DNA from: Marinilactibacillus sp042660675
Lineage (GTDB): Bacteria > Bacillota > Bacilli > Lactobacillales > Carnobacteriaceae_A
Direction of reading: 5' to 3'
Length of the DNA: 64,000 nucleotides
NCBI RefSeq assembly: GCF_042660675.1
Contig: NZ_JBHSUL010000012.1
Span: forward strand, 71,843-135,842
The position numbers were made by a program, and so were the translations under genes. This document shows, piece after piece, positions 25,651-35,453 of the stretch. Positions within the stretch are counted from its first letter, which is position 1. Every line of letters begins with the position of its first letter. A model generated the notes under the pieces. That model had not been told where the DNA came from, did no database searches, and saw only the letters and a program-made list of their open reading frames with translations.

Positions 25651-27399
25651 TTATGCTCTGTCTGTATCTTTCAAAAGAATATTTCCAGAAGTTGTCTGAG
25701 CTGTCAGTTGAAGTGCTTTTCCTTGTCTGATTCGATTGAATTTAAGTTTGGTATCTTGTTTTGACTGTACATCAATATCAGATAATCTTGATTTCACTAC
25801 TCCAAAGACTGTTTTTGCTTCGCCTTCGATATCTAGCTCTTTTGGAATAGCGATTTTAACACTTCCGTTCACAGAACTCGCTTTGATTCGAGTCATTTCC
25901 TTGTTGTTCAACGTCAATTTAACTTCTCCGTTAGTAGTAGATACGTCCGCACTTAACGGTGCTCCATTAAATACGATTGAACCACTAACTGTACTGACAA
26001 GGAAATCTCTAATATCAGAGTCTTGAACTTGAACCGTCCCGTTTGTTCCTTTAACTTCTAACATTACCGCATTCGTATCTTTGAATGTCATATTTCCATT
26101 CGTAGATTTTACAAACACATCTTTACCTTTAAAAGATTTAAATTGAACATCTCCATTTAACAATTTGATAGAAGTGTAATCATAAACACGTTTAGGTAAA
26201 GAAATTGTGACGATTGCTTCTATACGTTTGTTCGGAACGTGGAAGACAAATTTATCTTCGTCCAGTTCAATTTGACTACGTTCTTCGAAAGCTTCTAATG
26301 GAGTTTCTTCATCTATTTTACCATAAAGTTTAACTTTTGCAGAAACCTTGATTGTGTCATCTGAGCTTGTTTTAAGTTTAAGCTTACCGTTTGCTAATTT
26401 AAAGTCTAGAATGCTTGCTGTAGTATTTTCAAATGTCCACTCGTGTTCAAAATTAGTAGAAGCTAGTTTAGGCACTCTGATATTAATATCTTTCCAGTCA
26501 AAATTTTCAAGAGCTGAATTAAATGACCCTTTTACAGACTTCGCAGTATCGCTCTTCATTGTCGAAGAAACAGACTCACGAATAAATTTACCCAATTCTT
26601 TTCCACTTATTTCAAGTTGCTTTCCAGCTTTATTAAGAGTTTCAGATGCTTCGTCTTTCCAGTTTTCTGGAATTTCAATTCTTTCAGAAACTTGTTTGGC
26701 CTTATTGGTCCACTGTTTCATTTTAGTGGCATGAAGTTGTTTCATAACCGAAATTTTTTGTTTCTGTACGTTCTCGAACGTGCCTTCTAATTCGCTGATT
26801 TCTTCTCTTAGCGTATGCATTCTTTCAGCTGTTCCCGGCTCTTGTCTTTCATCTAATTCCGTTAATGCGTCATGTTTAGATTGGATATCAGCTTTTAATT
26901 CTGCTACAGCCTCTGTATTGTCTAATTCATCGATTTTTTGAATCAATGATAGTTCTTTTTCTAAGTTCTTTAAGTCCGTTTCGATTTCTGAACGTTCTTG
27001 ACTCTTTCTTTCTTTTGAACCTTCTTGCAAGTGATAAAGCTCTGCTTTTTTATTGTCTAATGTTCTTTTTGTTTCTGACAAAGTATTGTTTACTTGATCC
27101 AGTTCAACAGAATACTGATTGATTTCAGTTGCTAAGCTTTCTAGCTCTTTTTCCAACTCAACATTGCGTTCTGCTTTTTCAACTTCTTCTGAATCTTCTG
27201 TTTCTTGATCATCCGCAGAAACAAATTCTGTTTCTTCTTCCCCATCCATTGTTTCATTAAATGAATCACTTTGATCAAATTCTTTGTACTCACTTTTCTT
27301 GTTTTCTTTTTTAACTAAAGACTCTAGTAAATCTAAACCTTCTTGAGTTGAGATGACACCACTTTTAACTAATTCTAAAATTCGTTCTCTCTCTTGCAT
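25651..27399 (-). CDS. YvlB-like DUF4097 protein with an extended coiled coil
   Basis: 582 aa from the ATG at 27399; GGGAGG precedes it by seven bases. The N-terminal 30 residues (ERILELVKSGVISTQEGLDLLESL) match the short helical head of YvlB. A charged coiled coil follows (about 70-260, Glu/Lys-rich heptads). The C-terminal half (about 310-582) is a DUF4097 beta-helix with repeated N-G-[DNT]-[VM] turns: LLNGDVQFKSFKG, STNGNMTFKDT, GTNGTVQVQDS, TTNGEVKLTLN, SVNGSVKIAIP. B. subtilis YvlB is only about 365 aa, so the coiled coil is an insertion or expansion. No signal peptide, so probably cytoplasmic. Confidence 0.85.
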   Translation of the reverse strand: MQERERILELVKSGVISTQEGLDLLESLVKKENKKSEYKEFDQSDSFNETMDGEEETEFVSADDQETEDSEEVEKAERNVELEKELESLATEINQYSVELDQVNNTLSETKRTLDNKKAELYHLQEGSKERKSQERSEIETDLKNLEKELSLIQKIDELDNTEAVAELKADIQSKHDALTELDERQEPGTAERMHTLREEISELEGTFENVQKQKISVMKQLHATKMKQWTNKAKQVSERIEIPENWKDEASETLNKAGKQLEISGKELGKFIRESVSSTMKSDTAKSVKGSFNSALENFDWKDINIRVPKLASTNFEHEWTFENTTASILDFKLANGKLKLKTSSDDTIKVSAKVKLYGKIDEETPLEAFEERSQIELDEDKFVFHVPNKRIEAIVTISLPKRVYDYTSIKLLNGDVQFKSFKGKDVFVKSTNGNMTFKDTNAVMLEVKGTNGTVQVQDSDIRDFLVSTVSGSIVFNGAPLSADVSTTNGEVKLTLNNKEMTRIKASSVNGSVKIAIPKELDIEGEAKTVFGVVKSRLSDIDVQSKQDTKLKFNRIRQGKALQLTAQTTSGNILLKDTDRA

Positions 27400-27600
27400 G
27401 TTTTTTCCTCCCATTCGATTCTTCACTACTTTGTCGTCAATTGGTTATTACAGTATTTTTAACTTTCTGTTAACTACAATTAGAATAGAGGCTTTCTTCT
27501 ACCCGTATCTATAGTATGCAACAGATCGAAAAAAAAGTCATAGGACTTACGACTGATATTTGAAGGTTAATTTATTTAATCAAATCATACCAAGCGAAGC

Positions 27601-27638
27601 AAAAAACCTCCAAAGGATACCCTCTGAAGGTTTTAAAT
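27601..27638 (-). terminator. Terminator of uvrA
   Basis: Hairpin AAAACCT-c-CAAAGG / CCTCTG-a-AGGTTTT with one further mismatch, just past the uvrA stop and followed on the minus strand by T6. Confidence 0.8.
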
Positions 27639-27641
27639 AAC

Positions 27642-30500
27642 TTAGTTTTTACTTTTGAGCTTTTCTTTACGGGTGGTTTCTTTATCGAGTACTTCTTTAA
27701 GGTAATATCCTGTATAACTTTCTTTTACTTCTGCTAACTCTTCTGGTGTACCTGTTGCAAGAATCGTACCGCCACCGGCTCCGCCTTCAGGCCCAAGATC
27801 AATCACATAATCTGCTACTTTAATGACATCCAGATTGTGTTCAATGACTAAAACAGTGTTCCCCGCTTCTACAAGTCGATCTAGTACGACAATCAATCTA
27901 GAAATATCATCTGCGTGAAGACCTGTTGTCGGCTCATCTAAAATATAGAAGTTATGACCACTTTGTCTCTTATGCAACTCACTAGCTAGTTTCATTCTCT
28001 GAGCTTCTCCACCAGACAGGGTTGTTGCTGGCTGTCCAAGTGTCATATAGCCCAGACCGACATCAATAATCGTTTGCATTTTTCTTGAAATCTTCGGTAC
28101 ATTCTCGAAGAATTCTGCTGCTTCTTCAATATTCATTTCAAGCACTTCTGCAATACTTTTACCTTTGTACTTAACTTCTAATGTCTCTGAGTTGTATCTC
28201 GTTCCATGACAAACTTCACAAGGTACGTATACATCAGGAAGGAAGTGCATCTCAATCTTCAAGATACCATCCCCTCTACAAGCTTCACAGCGTCCACCTT
28301 TTACGTTAAAACTAAAGCGACCTTTTTTGTAGCCGCGCATCTTCGCTTCATTTGTTTTGGCAAATAAATCTCTGATGTCATCAAAAACACTTGTATACGT
28401 TGCCGGATTACTTCTAGGTGTCCGTCCAATAGGGCTCTGGTCGATATTAATAATTTTTTCAATATCTTCGTATCCACTGATACTTGTGTGCAAGCCCGGT
28501 TTGACTTTGGAACGTCCGACTTCTCTAGATAAAGCTTTTCTTAAAATACCATTTACCAGAGAACTTTTGCCTGATCCTGATACTCCAGTCACAGCAGTAA
28601 ATCGTCCAAGCGGAAAGGTAACATCCACATTTTTTAAGTTGTTTTCTTTAGCGCCTTTAATCACGACCGCTCCTAAATCTTCTGAACGACGTGTTTCAGG
28701 AACAGCAATAAATTTCTCTCCAGACAAATAAGCACCCGTTAACGAGTCTTTGTTATTCTCAATCTCTTCAGGCGTTCCACTTGCAACGATGTTTCCACCG
28801 TGTTCTCCTGCGCCAGGACCAATATCGATTAAGTGGTCTGCCGCACGCATCGTGTCCTCATCATGTTCAACAACAATTAGTGTGTTTCCTAAATCACGCA
28901 TATTTTTAAGTGAATCAATCAGGCGATTATTGTCTCTTTGGTGTAATCCTATTGAAGGTTCATCAAGGATATATAACACCCCAGAAAGATTTGACCCAAT
29001 TTGCGTTGCTAGTCGTATACGCTGAGCCTCTCCACCAGATAAAGTTCCCGCTTTACGACTAAGTGTAAGATAATCTAACCCAACATTCTTCAAAAATCTT
29101 AAGCGATCAAGAATTTCTTTTTGAATAGGCAAAGCAATCGTAGTATTACGAGAAGATAAATCCATTTTATCGAAGAATTTATGTGCCTCTTCAATAGAAA
29201 ACCCACTAACCTCACCAATATCTTTTCCAAGTACTTTTACAGATAAAGCTTCTCTATTCAACCTTTTCCCTTTACAAACTGGACATTCCAGTTCGGTCAT
29301 ATATTGAAGCATCTGATTTCTAGTGAAATCACTGTTCGTTTCTTTATATCTTCTGGCAACATTCGGCAAGATCCCTTCAAAGGGAATCATAGTGTCTCTG
29401 ACACTACCGAAGTCATTTTTGTAATGGAAATGGAATTTTTTATCTTTAGATCCATTTAACACAATATCTCTGTCTGCTTCAGGCATTTCCTCGAATGGAA
29501 TATCCGTTTTGATTCCAAAGTGCTCACAAGCTTGTGAGAGCATCTGCGGATAGTAATTTGAGCTAATTGGATTCCAAGGTATAATCGCACCATCATCTAT
29601 AGATAAAGACTGATCCGGTATAACCAAATCCATATCAACTTCTAAATTTGTTCCAAGTCCGTCACAGGCAGAACAAGCTCCAAAGGGCGCGTTAAATGAA
29701 AAGAGTCTAGGTTCAACTTTTGGTAGTGTAAACCCACACTTCGGACAAGCATAGTGTTCACTGAATAACTCTTCTCTATCTCCGATAAAATCAGCGATCA
29801 CAAAGCCTTCTGCTAATCCTAAAGCAGATTCCACTGACTCAAATAGACGTGAGCGTATACCTTCTTTGATTACGATTCTATCTACTACAACTTCAATTGT
29901 GTGTTTCTTGTTTTTTTCAAGTTCGATATCGTCTCCAATATCCATCATTTCTCCATTGACTCTTAAACGAACAAATCCTTGAGACTTAATTTTGTCGAGC
30001 GCTTTTTTATGCTGACCTTTTTTCCCTTTGATGATAGGTGCTAAAATTTGAATCTTTGTTTTTTCAGGACTATCCATAATCTGATCAACCATTTGTTCTA
30101 CAGACTGGCTTGAGATTTCTGTACCATCATTTGGACAAAACGGTGTTCCAATACGCGCATACATCAATCTCATGTAATCGTTAATTTCTGTAGCTGTACC
30201 AACTGTCGATCTAGGATTGTTACTCGTTGTTTTTTGATCAATAGAAATAGCTGGACTCAATCCATCAATACTATCAACGTCTGGTTTATCCATTTGCCCA
30301 AGAAACTGTCTCGCGTAGGCTGAAAGAGATTCTACGTATCTACGCTGACCTTCAGCATACAGCGTATCGAACGCTAGGGAACTTTTTCCCGAACCAGATA
30401 GACCTGTCATGACAACAAATTTATCACGTGGTATCGTTACATCGATGTCTTTGAGATTGTGTGAGCGTGCACCACGAACTACAATTTTATCGTTACTCAT
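27642..30500 (-). CDS. uvrA: UvrA, excinuclease ABC subunit A
   Basis: 952 aa. Two ABC ATPase modules: Walker A GLSGSGKSSLAFDT and GVSGSGKSSLVNG; signatures LSGGEAQRIRLA and LSGGEAQRMKLA; Walker B YILDEPSIGLH and YILDEPTTGLH. Zinc modules are CPKCGFTL...CSACDG and CEACRGDG...CEVCHG. It locates bulky DNA lesions for nucleotide excision repair. uvrB, usually directly upstream in Bacillota, is not adjacent; a 150-bp gap and a terminator separate uvrA from an HD-domain gene. Confidence 0.97.
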   Translation of the reverse strand: MSNDKIVVRGARSHNLKDIDVTIPRDKFVVMTGLSGSGKSSLAFDTLYAEGQRRYVESLSAYARQFLGQMDKPDVDSIDGLSPAISIDQKTTSNNPRSTVGTATEINDYMRLMYARIGTPFCPNDGTEISSQSVEQMVDQIMDSPEKTKIQILAPIIKGKKGQHKKALDKIKSQGFVRLRVNGEMMDIGDDIELEKNKKHTIEVVVDRIVIKEGIRSRLFESVESALGLAEGFVIADFIGDREELFSEHYACPKCGFTLPKVEPRLFSFNAPFGACSACDGLGTNLEVDMDLVIPDQSLSIDDGAIIPWNPISSNYYPQMLSQACEHFGIKTDIPFEEMPEADRDIVLNGSKDKKFHFHYKNDFGSVRDTMIPFEGILPNVARRYKETNSDFTRNQMLQYMTELECPVCKGKRLNREALSVKVLGKDIGEVSGFSIEEAHKFFDKMDLSSRNTTIALPIQKEILDRLRFLKNVGLDYLTLSRKAGTLSGGEAQRIRLATQIGSNLSGVLYILDEPSIGLHQRDNNRLIDSLKNMRDLGNTLIVVEHDEDTMRAADHLIDIGPGAGEHGGNIVASGTPEEIENNKDSLTGAYLSGEKFIAVPETRRSEDLGAVVIKGAKENNLKNVDVTFPLGRFTAVTGVSGSGKSSLVNGILRKALSREVGRSKVKPGLHTSISGYEDIEKIINIDQSPIGRTPRSNPATYTSVFDDIRDLFAKTNEAKMRGYKKGRFSFNVKGGRCEACRGDGILKIEMHFLPDVYVPCEVCHGTRYNSETLEVKYKGKSIAEVLEMNIEEAAEFFENVPKISRKMQTIIDVGLGYMTLGQPATTLSGGEAQRMKLASELHKRQSGHNFYILDEPTTGLHADDISRLIVVLDRLVEAGNTVLVIEHNLDVIKVADYVIDLGPEGGAGGGTILATGTPEELAEVKESYTGYYLKEVLDKETTRKEKLKSKN

Positions 30501-30589
30501 TTATCAAATCATTCCCTCTACTAAAGTCTAGCCTGCTTCAACGAATTTCTGAATCGGGCTTATGCGGTTATTTATACTTTGATGATTCA

Positions 30590-30630
30590 CAAAACGAAGA
30601 GGCAAGCGGATTGCTCCCTTACCTCTTCTT
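30590..30630 (-). terminator. Terminator of the HD-domain gene
   Basis: Stem GAAGAGGTAAG / CTTGCCTCTTC on the minus strand (one G-U pair), followed by CGTTTTG. It lies between the HD gene and uvrA. Confidence 0.7.
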
Positions 30631-30656
30631 TCTAGTCCATTATAGCACATATGTTC

Positions 30657-31316
30657 TCAATTAGCGAATGTTTGTTCCGTATTTCGCTCTTTTAGGATCT
30701 TACTCGTTCTTCGTTCTAATTCCGCCTGATTTGTGAATTCGCCACTGATCAAATCGGGTAAAATTTCCTTAAGCAGGTACTGTACACTATCTAATTCTTT
30801 GAACTCAAGGATAGTAACTAGAGATTCTTCGTAAATCTCTGTAAATAAGGATTCAGGATTTCCTTTTTGAATCTCTCCAAAAGACTCATATAATAAATCG
30901 ACTTTATCGGCTACGGATAAGATTTTGCCTTCTAAAGAATCATCTTTGCCTTCTTTGAATCGATTGCGATAAACTTCTTGAAATTCTTCCGGAATCTCTT
31001 GATCAATAAAATGATGTGCCATTGTTTCTTCTACTGTGCCCAATCTTTCTCTTAAATCAGGATCAGCATATTTAACAGGTGTTTTAATATCTCCAATGAA
31101 AATTTCTGTATAGTCATGATTTAGTGCTTTTTCATAAAGTGAACGCCAGTCTACTTCTTTTCCAGCTTTTTCCTCTACAGTTCCGAGGAATTGAGCAATT
31201 TTAGTCACTTTGAAAGAGTGTGCTGCAACAGAATGCTCTTCATATTTGAATTTTCCTGGACAACGATTAATTTTTTCCAAATCACTTAAACTTTTAAAAT
31301 ACTCATGCATTCCCAT
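30657..31316 (-). CDS. HD-domain protein, YfbR-like 5'-nucleotidase family
   Basis: 219 aa. HD motifs in order: HSVAAHSFKV (about 30-39), NHDYTEIFIGDIKTPVKY (about 67-84), and late Asp in SVADKVDLLYES. The spacing matches YfbR/HDDC2 5'-deoxynucleotidases, which dephosphorylate dNMPs using a divalent metal. The C-terminal 50 residues are helical and less conserved. The assignment to dNMP turnover is by family only. Confidence 0.78.
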   Translation of the reverse strand: MGMHEYFKSLSDLEKINRCPGKFKYEEHSVAAHSFKVTKIAQFLGTVEEKAGKEVDWRSLYEKALNHDYTEIFIGDIKTPVKYADPDLRERLGTVEETMAHHFIDQEIPEEFQEVYRNRFKEGKDDSLEGKILSVADKVDLLYESFGEIQKGNPESLFTEIYEESLVTILEFKELDSVQYLLKEILPDLISGEFTNQAELERRTSKILKERNTEQTFAN

Positions 31317-31451
31317 TTGATCATCTCTCTTTCCTTATTTTGTACTTTTCAGAATAAATTTTCACTATATTATCAGTTAAGATCATAAAATGCAACTTCT
31401 TATTTATTGTAATATGCTTTAATCCTATAAAGCAATTATCACGATTCAACA

Positions 31452-31483
31452 AAAAACCAGCCCTTATGAATAGGCTGGTTTTC
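31452..31483 (-). terminator. Terminator of phoPR
   Basis: Perfect 10-bp stem AAAACCAGCC / GGCTGGTTTT (31453-31462 with 31473-31482), T-runs on both sides, four bases past the phoR stop. Confidence 0.93.
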
Positions 31484-31486
31484 CTT

Positions 31487-33283
31487 CTAATGTTTTTGAC
31501 TTGATAGATTTTTGAATATAATCGGTAAATAAACTTCAAACGTTGTCCCTTTTCCTACCTCACTGACTAATTCTATATGTCCGTTCAAATTCTCAACAAG
31601 GTATTTTACGATTGATAATCCAAGCCCAGTTCCACCAGCATTCCTGCTACGGGCTTTATCGACTCTGTAAAATCTCTCGAAGATTCTTGATTGTTCTTGC
31701 TGTGGAATACCAATACCATTGTCTCGAATTTTAATGACCGCTTCCTGATTCAGATAAGTCATTTCTACTTCTACTTTTCCTTTTTCAGGCGTATAAGACA
31801 CTGCATTCCCTACAAGATTCAATATAATTTGTTTTAACTGATCATGATCCACTTCTAAAGAAACAGTTTCATGATCTATTATAGAAAGTTCCATTTCTTT
31901 TAATTCTGCTTTTTGCTGCAAAATTTGAAAAACTTCTTTTACGACTGATTTAGCTTCAATGGGTTCAACATTCATTCTTACTTGTTTTTGCTCCAGTTTA
32001 GATAACTGTAAAATGTCTTGCACCATTAAGTCTAGTCTACTGCTTTCTTTCAACATAATCTCCAAAAACTCAACGAGGACTTCTCGGTCTTCTAGCGCTC
32101 CATCCAGTAAAGTTTCACTAAATCCTTTTAAAGCCGTTATAGGTGTTCTCAATTCATGAGAAGCATTTGCTACAAAGTCGGTTCGAACTTTCTCGAGTCT
32201 TCTAATTTCTGTTATATCATATAATAGTACAATAAAATTGGTCGTTCCTTGAATACGTCCAGGTATTGGGACAATATTGGTATCCACAATTCTTTCATCT
32301 TGCAGAAACAAAGAGATTTCTCGATTTTGAAGTTCATTTTTATCAAAAGCCGATTCAATCAATTGATTTAGTCCATAACTTTTAAAGACTTCCAAGTAGC
32401 TATGACCTATTTTTCCGTAAAGATTTTCGCCTAATATTTCATTCATAATCGGATTGACCATGATAATTTCTCTATTCTCATTCAAGACCATAACGCCGAT
32501 GACTAGATGGTTGATTAATTCGCGCATCCGTTTATCATTTTGCTTGATTTCCTGCATTTGTGACTCCAGATTGCCGGCAAGATCATTGATTGTTTCTCCA
32601 AGATCATCAATTTCATGATAAGAAGTCGACCGATAACGCGTACCGTATTTCTGGTGAGACAATTTATTAGTTATCTGTTTAATCTCTTCAATAGGATCGC
32701 CGATTCTTCTAGTCCAGTAGTAAGTGAACAGTACTGTAAGTAAAAGTGAAGTTGCTATAAAAACCAGTAAGAATCGAATTAACTCATCTGTAACACCTGT
32801 CATTTCTTCTACTCGTTTTGATAATCTTAAAATCCCTACAGTTTCTCCATCCGTACTTAGTAAAGGAGCTGCAGTATAGTATCTTAAGTCTTCTGTGCTT
32901 GTACTAACACGGTCATACGTACTTATACCGTCACCATTTAAAATCGATTGAATCTCTGGTCGATCCAAATGATTTTCGACCGTGTCTTGATCAGCATGCG
33001 AATCATAAATGACATTTCCTGAAAGATCTACAAGTGTAATTCTTTCAGAGACAGCTTCTGCTGCTTTTTCCAGTCCTGTTATCAGTTCATCTAGATCTTG
33101 TTCTGAATCAACCGTATCATTTAATTGACTCTGAAGCGTTACAAGTTGTGCCTTTAGATCTTCACCTTGTTGTTCAAGACCTTGTTGCACAAACACATTC
33201 GAAGAGATATAGAAGAAAATAATAGAAAAAACACCAAACATCGCAAGGAAAAAGAGAAGAATTCTTCCTCTTAGCTGTTTCAT
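31487..33283 (-). CDS. phoR: PhoR-like sensor histidine kinase
   Basis: 598 aa. Membrane helices at about 7-29 and 170-191 flank an extracytoplasmic domain (about 32-168). HAMP follows (about 192-245), then PAS (about 250-360) and HisKA with the phosphorylated His376 (NASHELRTPITALKGFSETLL). The ATPase domain has NLVGNAVSYTP (N box) and GGTGLGLSIVKYLVE (G box). It pairs with the overlapping PhoP-like regulator (4-bp overlap). PhoR responds to phosphate or wall-polymer status in B. subtilis. No pst genes are near, so the signal is uncertain. Confidence 0.9.
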   Translation of the reverse strand: MKQLRGRILLFFLAMFGVFSIIFFYISSNVFVQQGLEQQGEDLKAQLVTLQSQLNDTVDSEQDLDELITGLEKAAEAVSERITLVDLSGNVIYDSHADQDTVENHLDRPEIQSILNGDGISTYDRVSTSTEDLRYYTAAPLLSTDGETVGILRLSKRVEEMTGVTDELIRFLLVFIATSLLLTVLFTYYWTRRIGDPIEEIKQITNKLSHQKYGTRYRSTSYHEIDDLGETINDLAGNLESQMQEIKQNDKRMRELINHLVIGVMVLNENREIIMVNPIMNEILGENLYGKIGHSYLEVFKSYGLNQLIESAFDKNELQNREISLFLQDERIVDTNIVPIPGRIQGTTNFIVLLYDITEIRRLEKVRTDFVANASHELRTPITALKGFSETLLDGALEDREVLVEFLEIMLKESSRLDLMVQDILQLSKLEQKQVRMNVEPIEAKSVVKEVFQILQQKAELKEMELSIIDHETVSLEVDHDQLKQIILNLVGNAVSYTPEKGKVEVEMTYLNQEAVIKIRDNGIGIPQQEQSRIFERFYRVDKARSRNAGGTGLGLSIVKYLVENLNGHIELVSEVGKGTTFEVYLPIIFKNLSSQKH

Positions 33284-33990
33284 TTAGGTTCCTCAAGTTT
33301 ATAACCAAATCCTCTTGCTGTCTTGATATATTGAGGGTTCTTTGTATCTTCTTCTATTTTTTCTCTTAAATGACTGATATGAACATCTACAATTCTGGTT
33401 TCACCTGCGAAATCATAATCCCATATTGCATTCAACAACTGTTCTCTACTCAAAATCCGATTCTGTCGTCTTGCCATATAAAGAAGTAAATCAAATTCTT
33501 TAGGCGTGCATTCAATCGCCTCTCCCTTTAAGCGGACTTCATACTGTTCAGGGAAGATTTCGACGTCTTTAAGAATAATGGATTTTTCAGGCTCGTTTTG
33601 AGCCTCTGTTTCAACTTCACTGACTTTCTCATATCTTCTGAAAATAGCCTTCATACGTGCAAGGACTTCTCTTGGACTGAAAGGTTTTGTCATGTAATCG
33701 TCTGCTCCAATTTCAAGACCAATGATTTTATCGATCTCAGAATCTTTTGCAGTCAACATGATAATCGGTGTATCTACTTTTTCTTGTCTAAGTCCCTTAC
33801 AGATATCGATTCCATCTTTAGAAGGTAACATTAAATCTAGAATAATTAGGTCATATGAACCTGTACTCGCCATCTCATATCCTTCTTCTCCATCCAAGGA
33901 TGCTGTAACCTGATAACCTTCTTTTTCTAAATTATACGATAACAATTTGACGATCGACTGTTCATCTTCGACAATTAAAACTCTTTTCAT
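33280..33990 (-). CDS. phoP: PhoP-like response regulator (OmpR class)
   Basis: 236 aa. The receiver domain has the acidic pocket VEDEQ, phospho-acceptor Asp52 in LIILDLMLPSKDG, and the Thr/Lys switch in MLTAKDSEID. The C-terminal OmpR-type winged helix includes CTPKEFDLLLYMAR, LSREQLLNAIWDYDFAGETRIVDVHI and TARGFGYKLE. First gene of phoPR. A perfect 10-bp inverted repeat (34032-34053) lies in its short leader. Confidence 0.92.
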   Translation of the reverse strand: MKRVLIVEDEQSIVKLLSYNLEKEGYQVTASLDGEEGYEMASTGSYDLIILDLMLPSKDGIDICKGLRQEKVDTPIIMLTAKDSEIDKIIGLEIGADDYMTKPFSPREVLARMKAIFRRYEKVSEVETEAQNEPEKSIILKDVEIFPEQYEVRLKGEAIECTPKEFDLLLYMARRQNRILSREQLLNAIWDYDFAGETRIVDVHISHLREKIEEDTKNPQYIKTARGFGYKLEEPK

Positions 33991-34031
33991 AGTTTACAAT
34001 CCCAATCCTTTCGTATAAAACTAGTTTGATC

Positions 34032-34053
34032 AATAGAAGGTAGACCTTCTATT
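34032..34053. repeat. 10-bp inverted repeat upstream of phoP
   Basis: AATAGAAGGT-AG-ACCTTCTATT (34032-34053) is perfect, ten bases past the MinJ-like gene's stop and 42 bases before the phoP start. No T-run follows on the minus strand, so it is not a classical terminator. It may be an operator or RNA-processing hairpin. Confidence 0.5.
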
Positions 34054-34062
34054 CTGAGCTAA

Positions 34063-35265
34063 TTATTTAACAAGTTTAATTTCTTCAAGCGTAATTAATC
34101 CAAGATCATGTGGATCATCTTCATAAATAGCTGTTTCTGATAGAACGATTTCATTATCGATTCTGTTCACTTTCAAGTGACAATAAGCACGATTTAAGAA
34201 TAACGATTCATTTAAATCTTCTATTGTGTGAAGCTGTCGCTCGTTACATTCTAATAGTGCATCTCCAATACCCACGCCCATCTTTTCAGCGGGGCTTCCC
34301 GGTCTGATTGCGATGACTCTCAAACCTTGTTCAGCTGGACCAAAGCGGAAACTCCACTTCTGCTCACGCTTACGGTGACGATACAGTACAAAAACTCCAC
34401 CTATCATCAGTACGAGTAATCCAAAAATCGCAAATTCTTTTAACCAGAATGTTAAAGCGAATAAAACCATTCCCGCTACTGACAATCCAAGAAAATCTTT
34501 TAATAGACGTTCTTTGGCTTCTTTAGGTATTTGAGCCTGAACCGTATATCTTAGTCCCATTAAAACTGGCAGTAAGAAAAAGGAATAGGTCTGATTACCT
34601 ATAGAAAAGACTGGCCACCAGTCAAAGAAAGGTCTAAATCCTTCTCCTGGAATAACGAGTAATAAAGGTACGAGCCAAAAAGGCGTCATACGGTATTTGG
34701 CAACTAGTTTCCCTCGTTTTGTTGCTAAAAATCTAGGGATAAATTTAGACATATTTCCTGCCTGGAGAACCAGTACAGTGCTTAGTAATAATAATAATGC
34801 AATAATAAAGCTTACTTGAGTCAATTCGAACGCTACTGGTAATCCTTGATTGAGTGGGCTGTACCAGTTTTCAGGCATGGAGAAAAATTGATCTGTAGTA
34901 ACTCCAAAATAAGTTAAGGCCAAGAGCACCAAGCTGGTGACTGAAAAAGTGAATATAGGATGAATAAATCGGTAACCTAATCCCAAGGATAAGATCGTAA
35001 CGATCTGGTAAAGTATGATCCAGTCAAGTGTAACAGGCATCCCTGCAAACACCGTTAACGCCGATAACAGGAGCCCAGGAAGAAGTCCCCATACTAAAAA
35101 TCGTTTAATTTCAAAGTTATCTTTATAGATTGTCGCTCGTAGTTGCTTACGGTCGTAACTAATTCTTCTACTTTTTGCTAATAGAACTAATGCTACACCA
35201 ACTAAAAATAGTGGCTGAATAAAAAATAGTCCAAAAGCGAGTAGCAAACTTTGCAATATATTCAT
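34063..35265 (-). CDS. MinJ-like polytopic membrane protein with C-terminal PDZ domain
   Basis: 400 aa, close to the 397 of B. subtilis MinJ. About seven or eight hydrophobic segments occupy residues 5-300. A C-terminal PDZ domain (about 308-380) contains GLRVIAIRPGSPAEKMGVGIGDALLECN. MinJ bridges DivIVA to MinD at division sites and lies near ftsEX in B. subtilis, as here. No divIVA or minCD is in the window, so orthology rests on architecture and location. Confidence 0.72.
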   Translation of the reverse strand: MNILQSLLLAFGLFFIQPLFLVGVALVLLAKSRRISYDRKQLRATIYKDNFEIKRFLVWGLLPGLLLSALTVFAGMPVTLDWIILYQIVTILSLGLGYRFIHPIFTFSVTSLVLLALTYFGVTTDQFFSMPENWYSPLNQGLPVAFELTQVSFIIALLLLLSTVLVLQAGNMSKFIPRFLATKRGKLVAKYRMTPFWLVPLLLVIPGEGFRPFFDWWPVFSIGNQTYSFFLLPVLMGLRYTVQAQIPKEAKERLLKDFLGLSVAGMVLFALTFWLKEFAIFGLLVLMIGGVFVLYRHRKREQKWSFRFGPAEQGLRVIAIRPGSPAEKMGVGIGDALLECNERQLHTIEDLNESLFLNRAYCHLKVNRIDNEIVLSETAIYEDDPHDLGLITLEEIKLVK

Positions 35266-35397
35266 TTAATTTACACCTTTCTTATTTTTCTTTCACTATT
35301 ATTTTAACACATCTTATGAAAAAGTTATGCATTGGTTTGAATTTATCAGACGATTTCATCTTTAGTCTGTAAAGGTCTTTTTGATCAGATTTCTCTA

Positions 35398-35406
35398 TGC
35401 TATACT
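35398..35406 (+). promoter_or_regulatory. Extended -10 promoter of lrgAB
   Basis: TGC followed by TATACT (35401-35406), 47 bases before the lrgA start. No good -35 lies 16-18 bases upstream, which an extended -10 can tolerate. Confidence 0.5.
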
Positions 35407-35453
35407 GTTTAGATTAAGTATCTTCGAACAAGTTTATTCAAGGAGTGATTTGT

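Noticed and set aside
31321..31539. 72-aa minus-strand open frame after phoR
   Set aside because: It contains the phoPR terminator hairpin, overlaps the phoR end in another frame, and has no ribosome binding site or recognisable domain.
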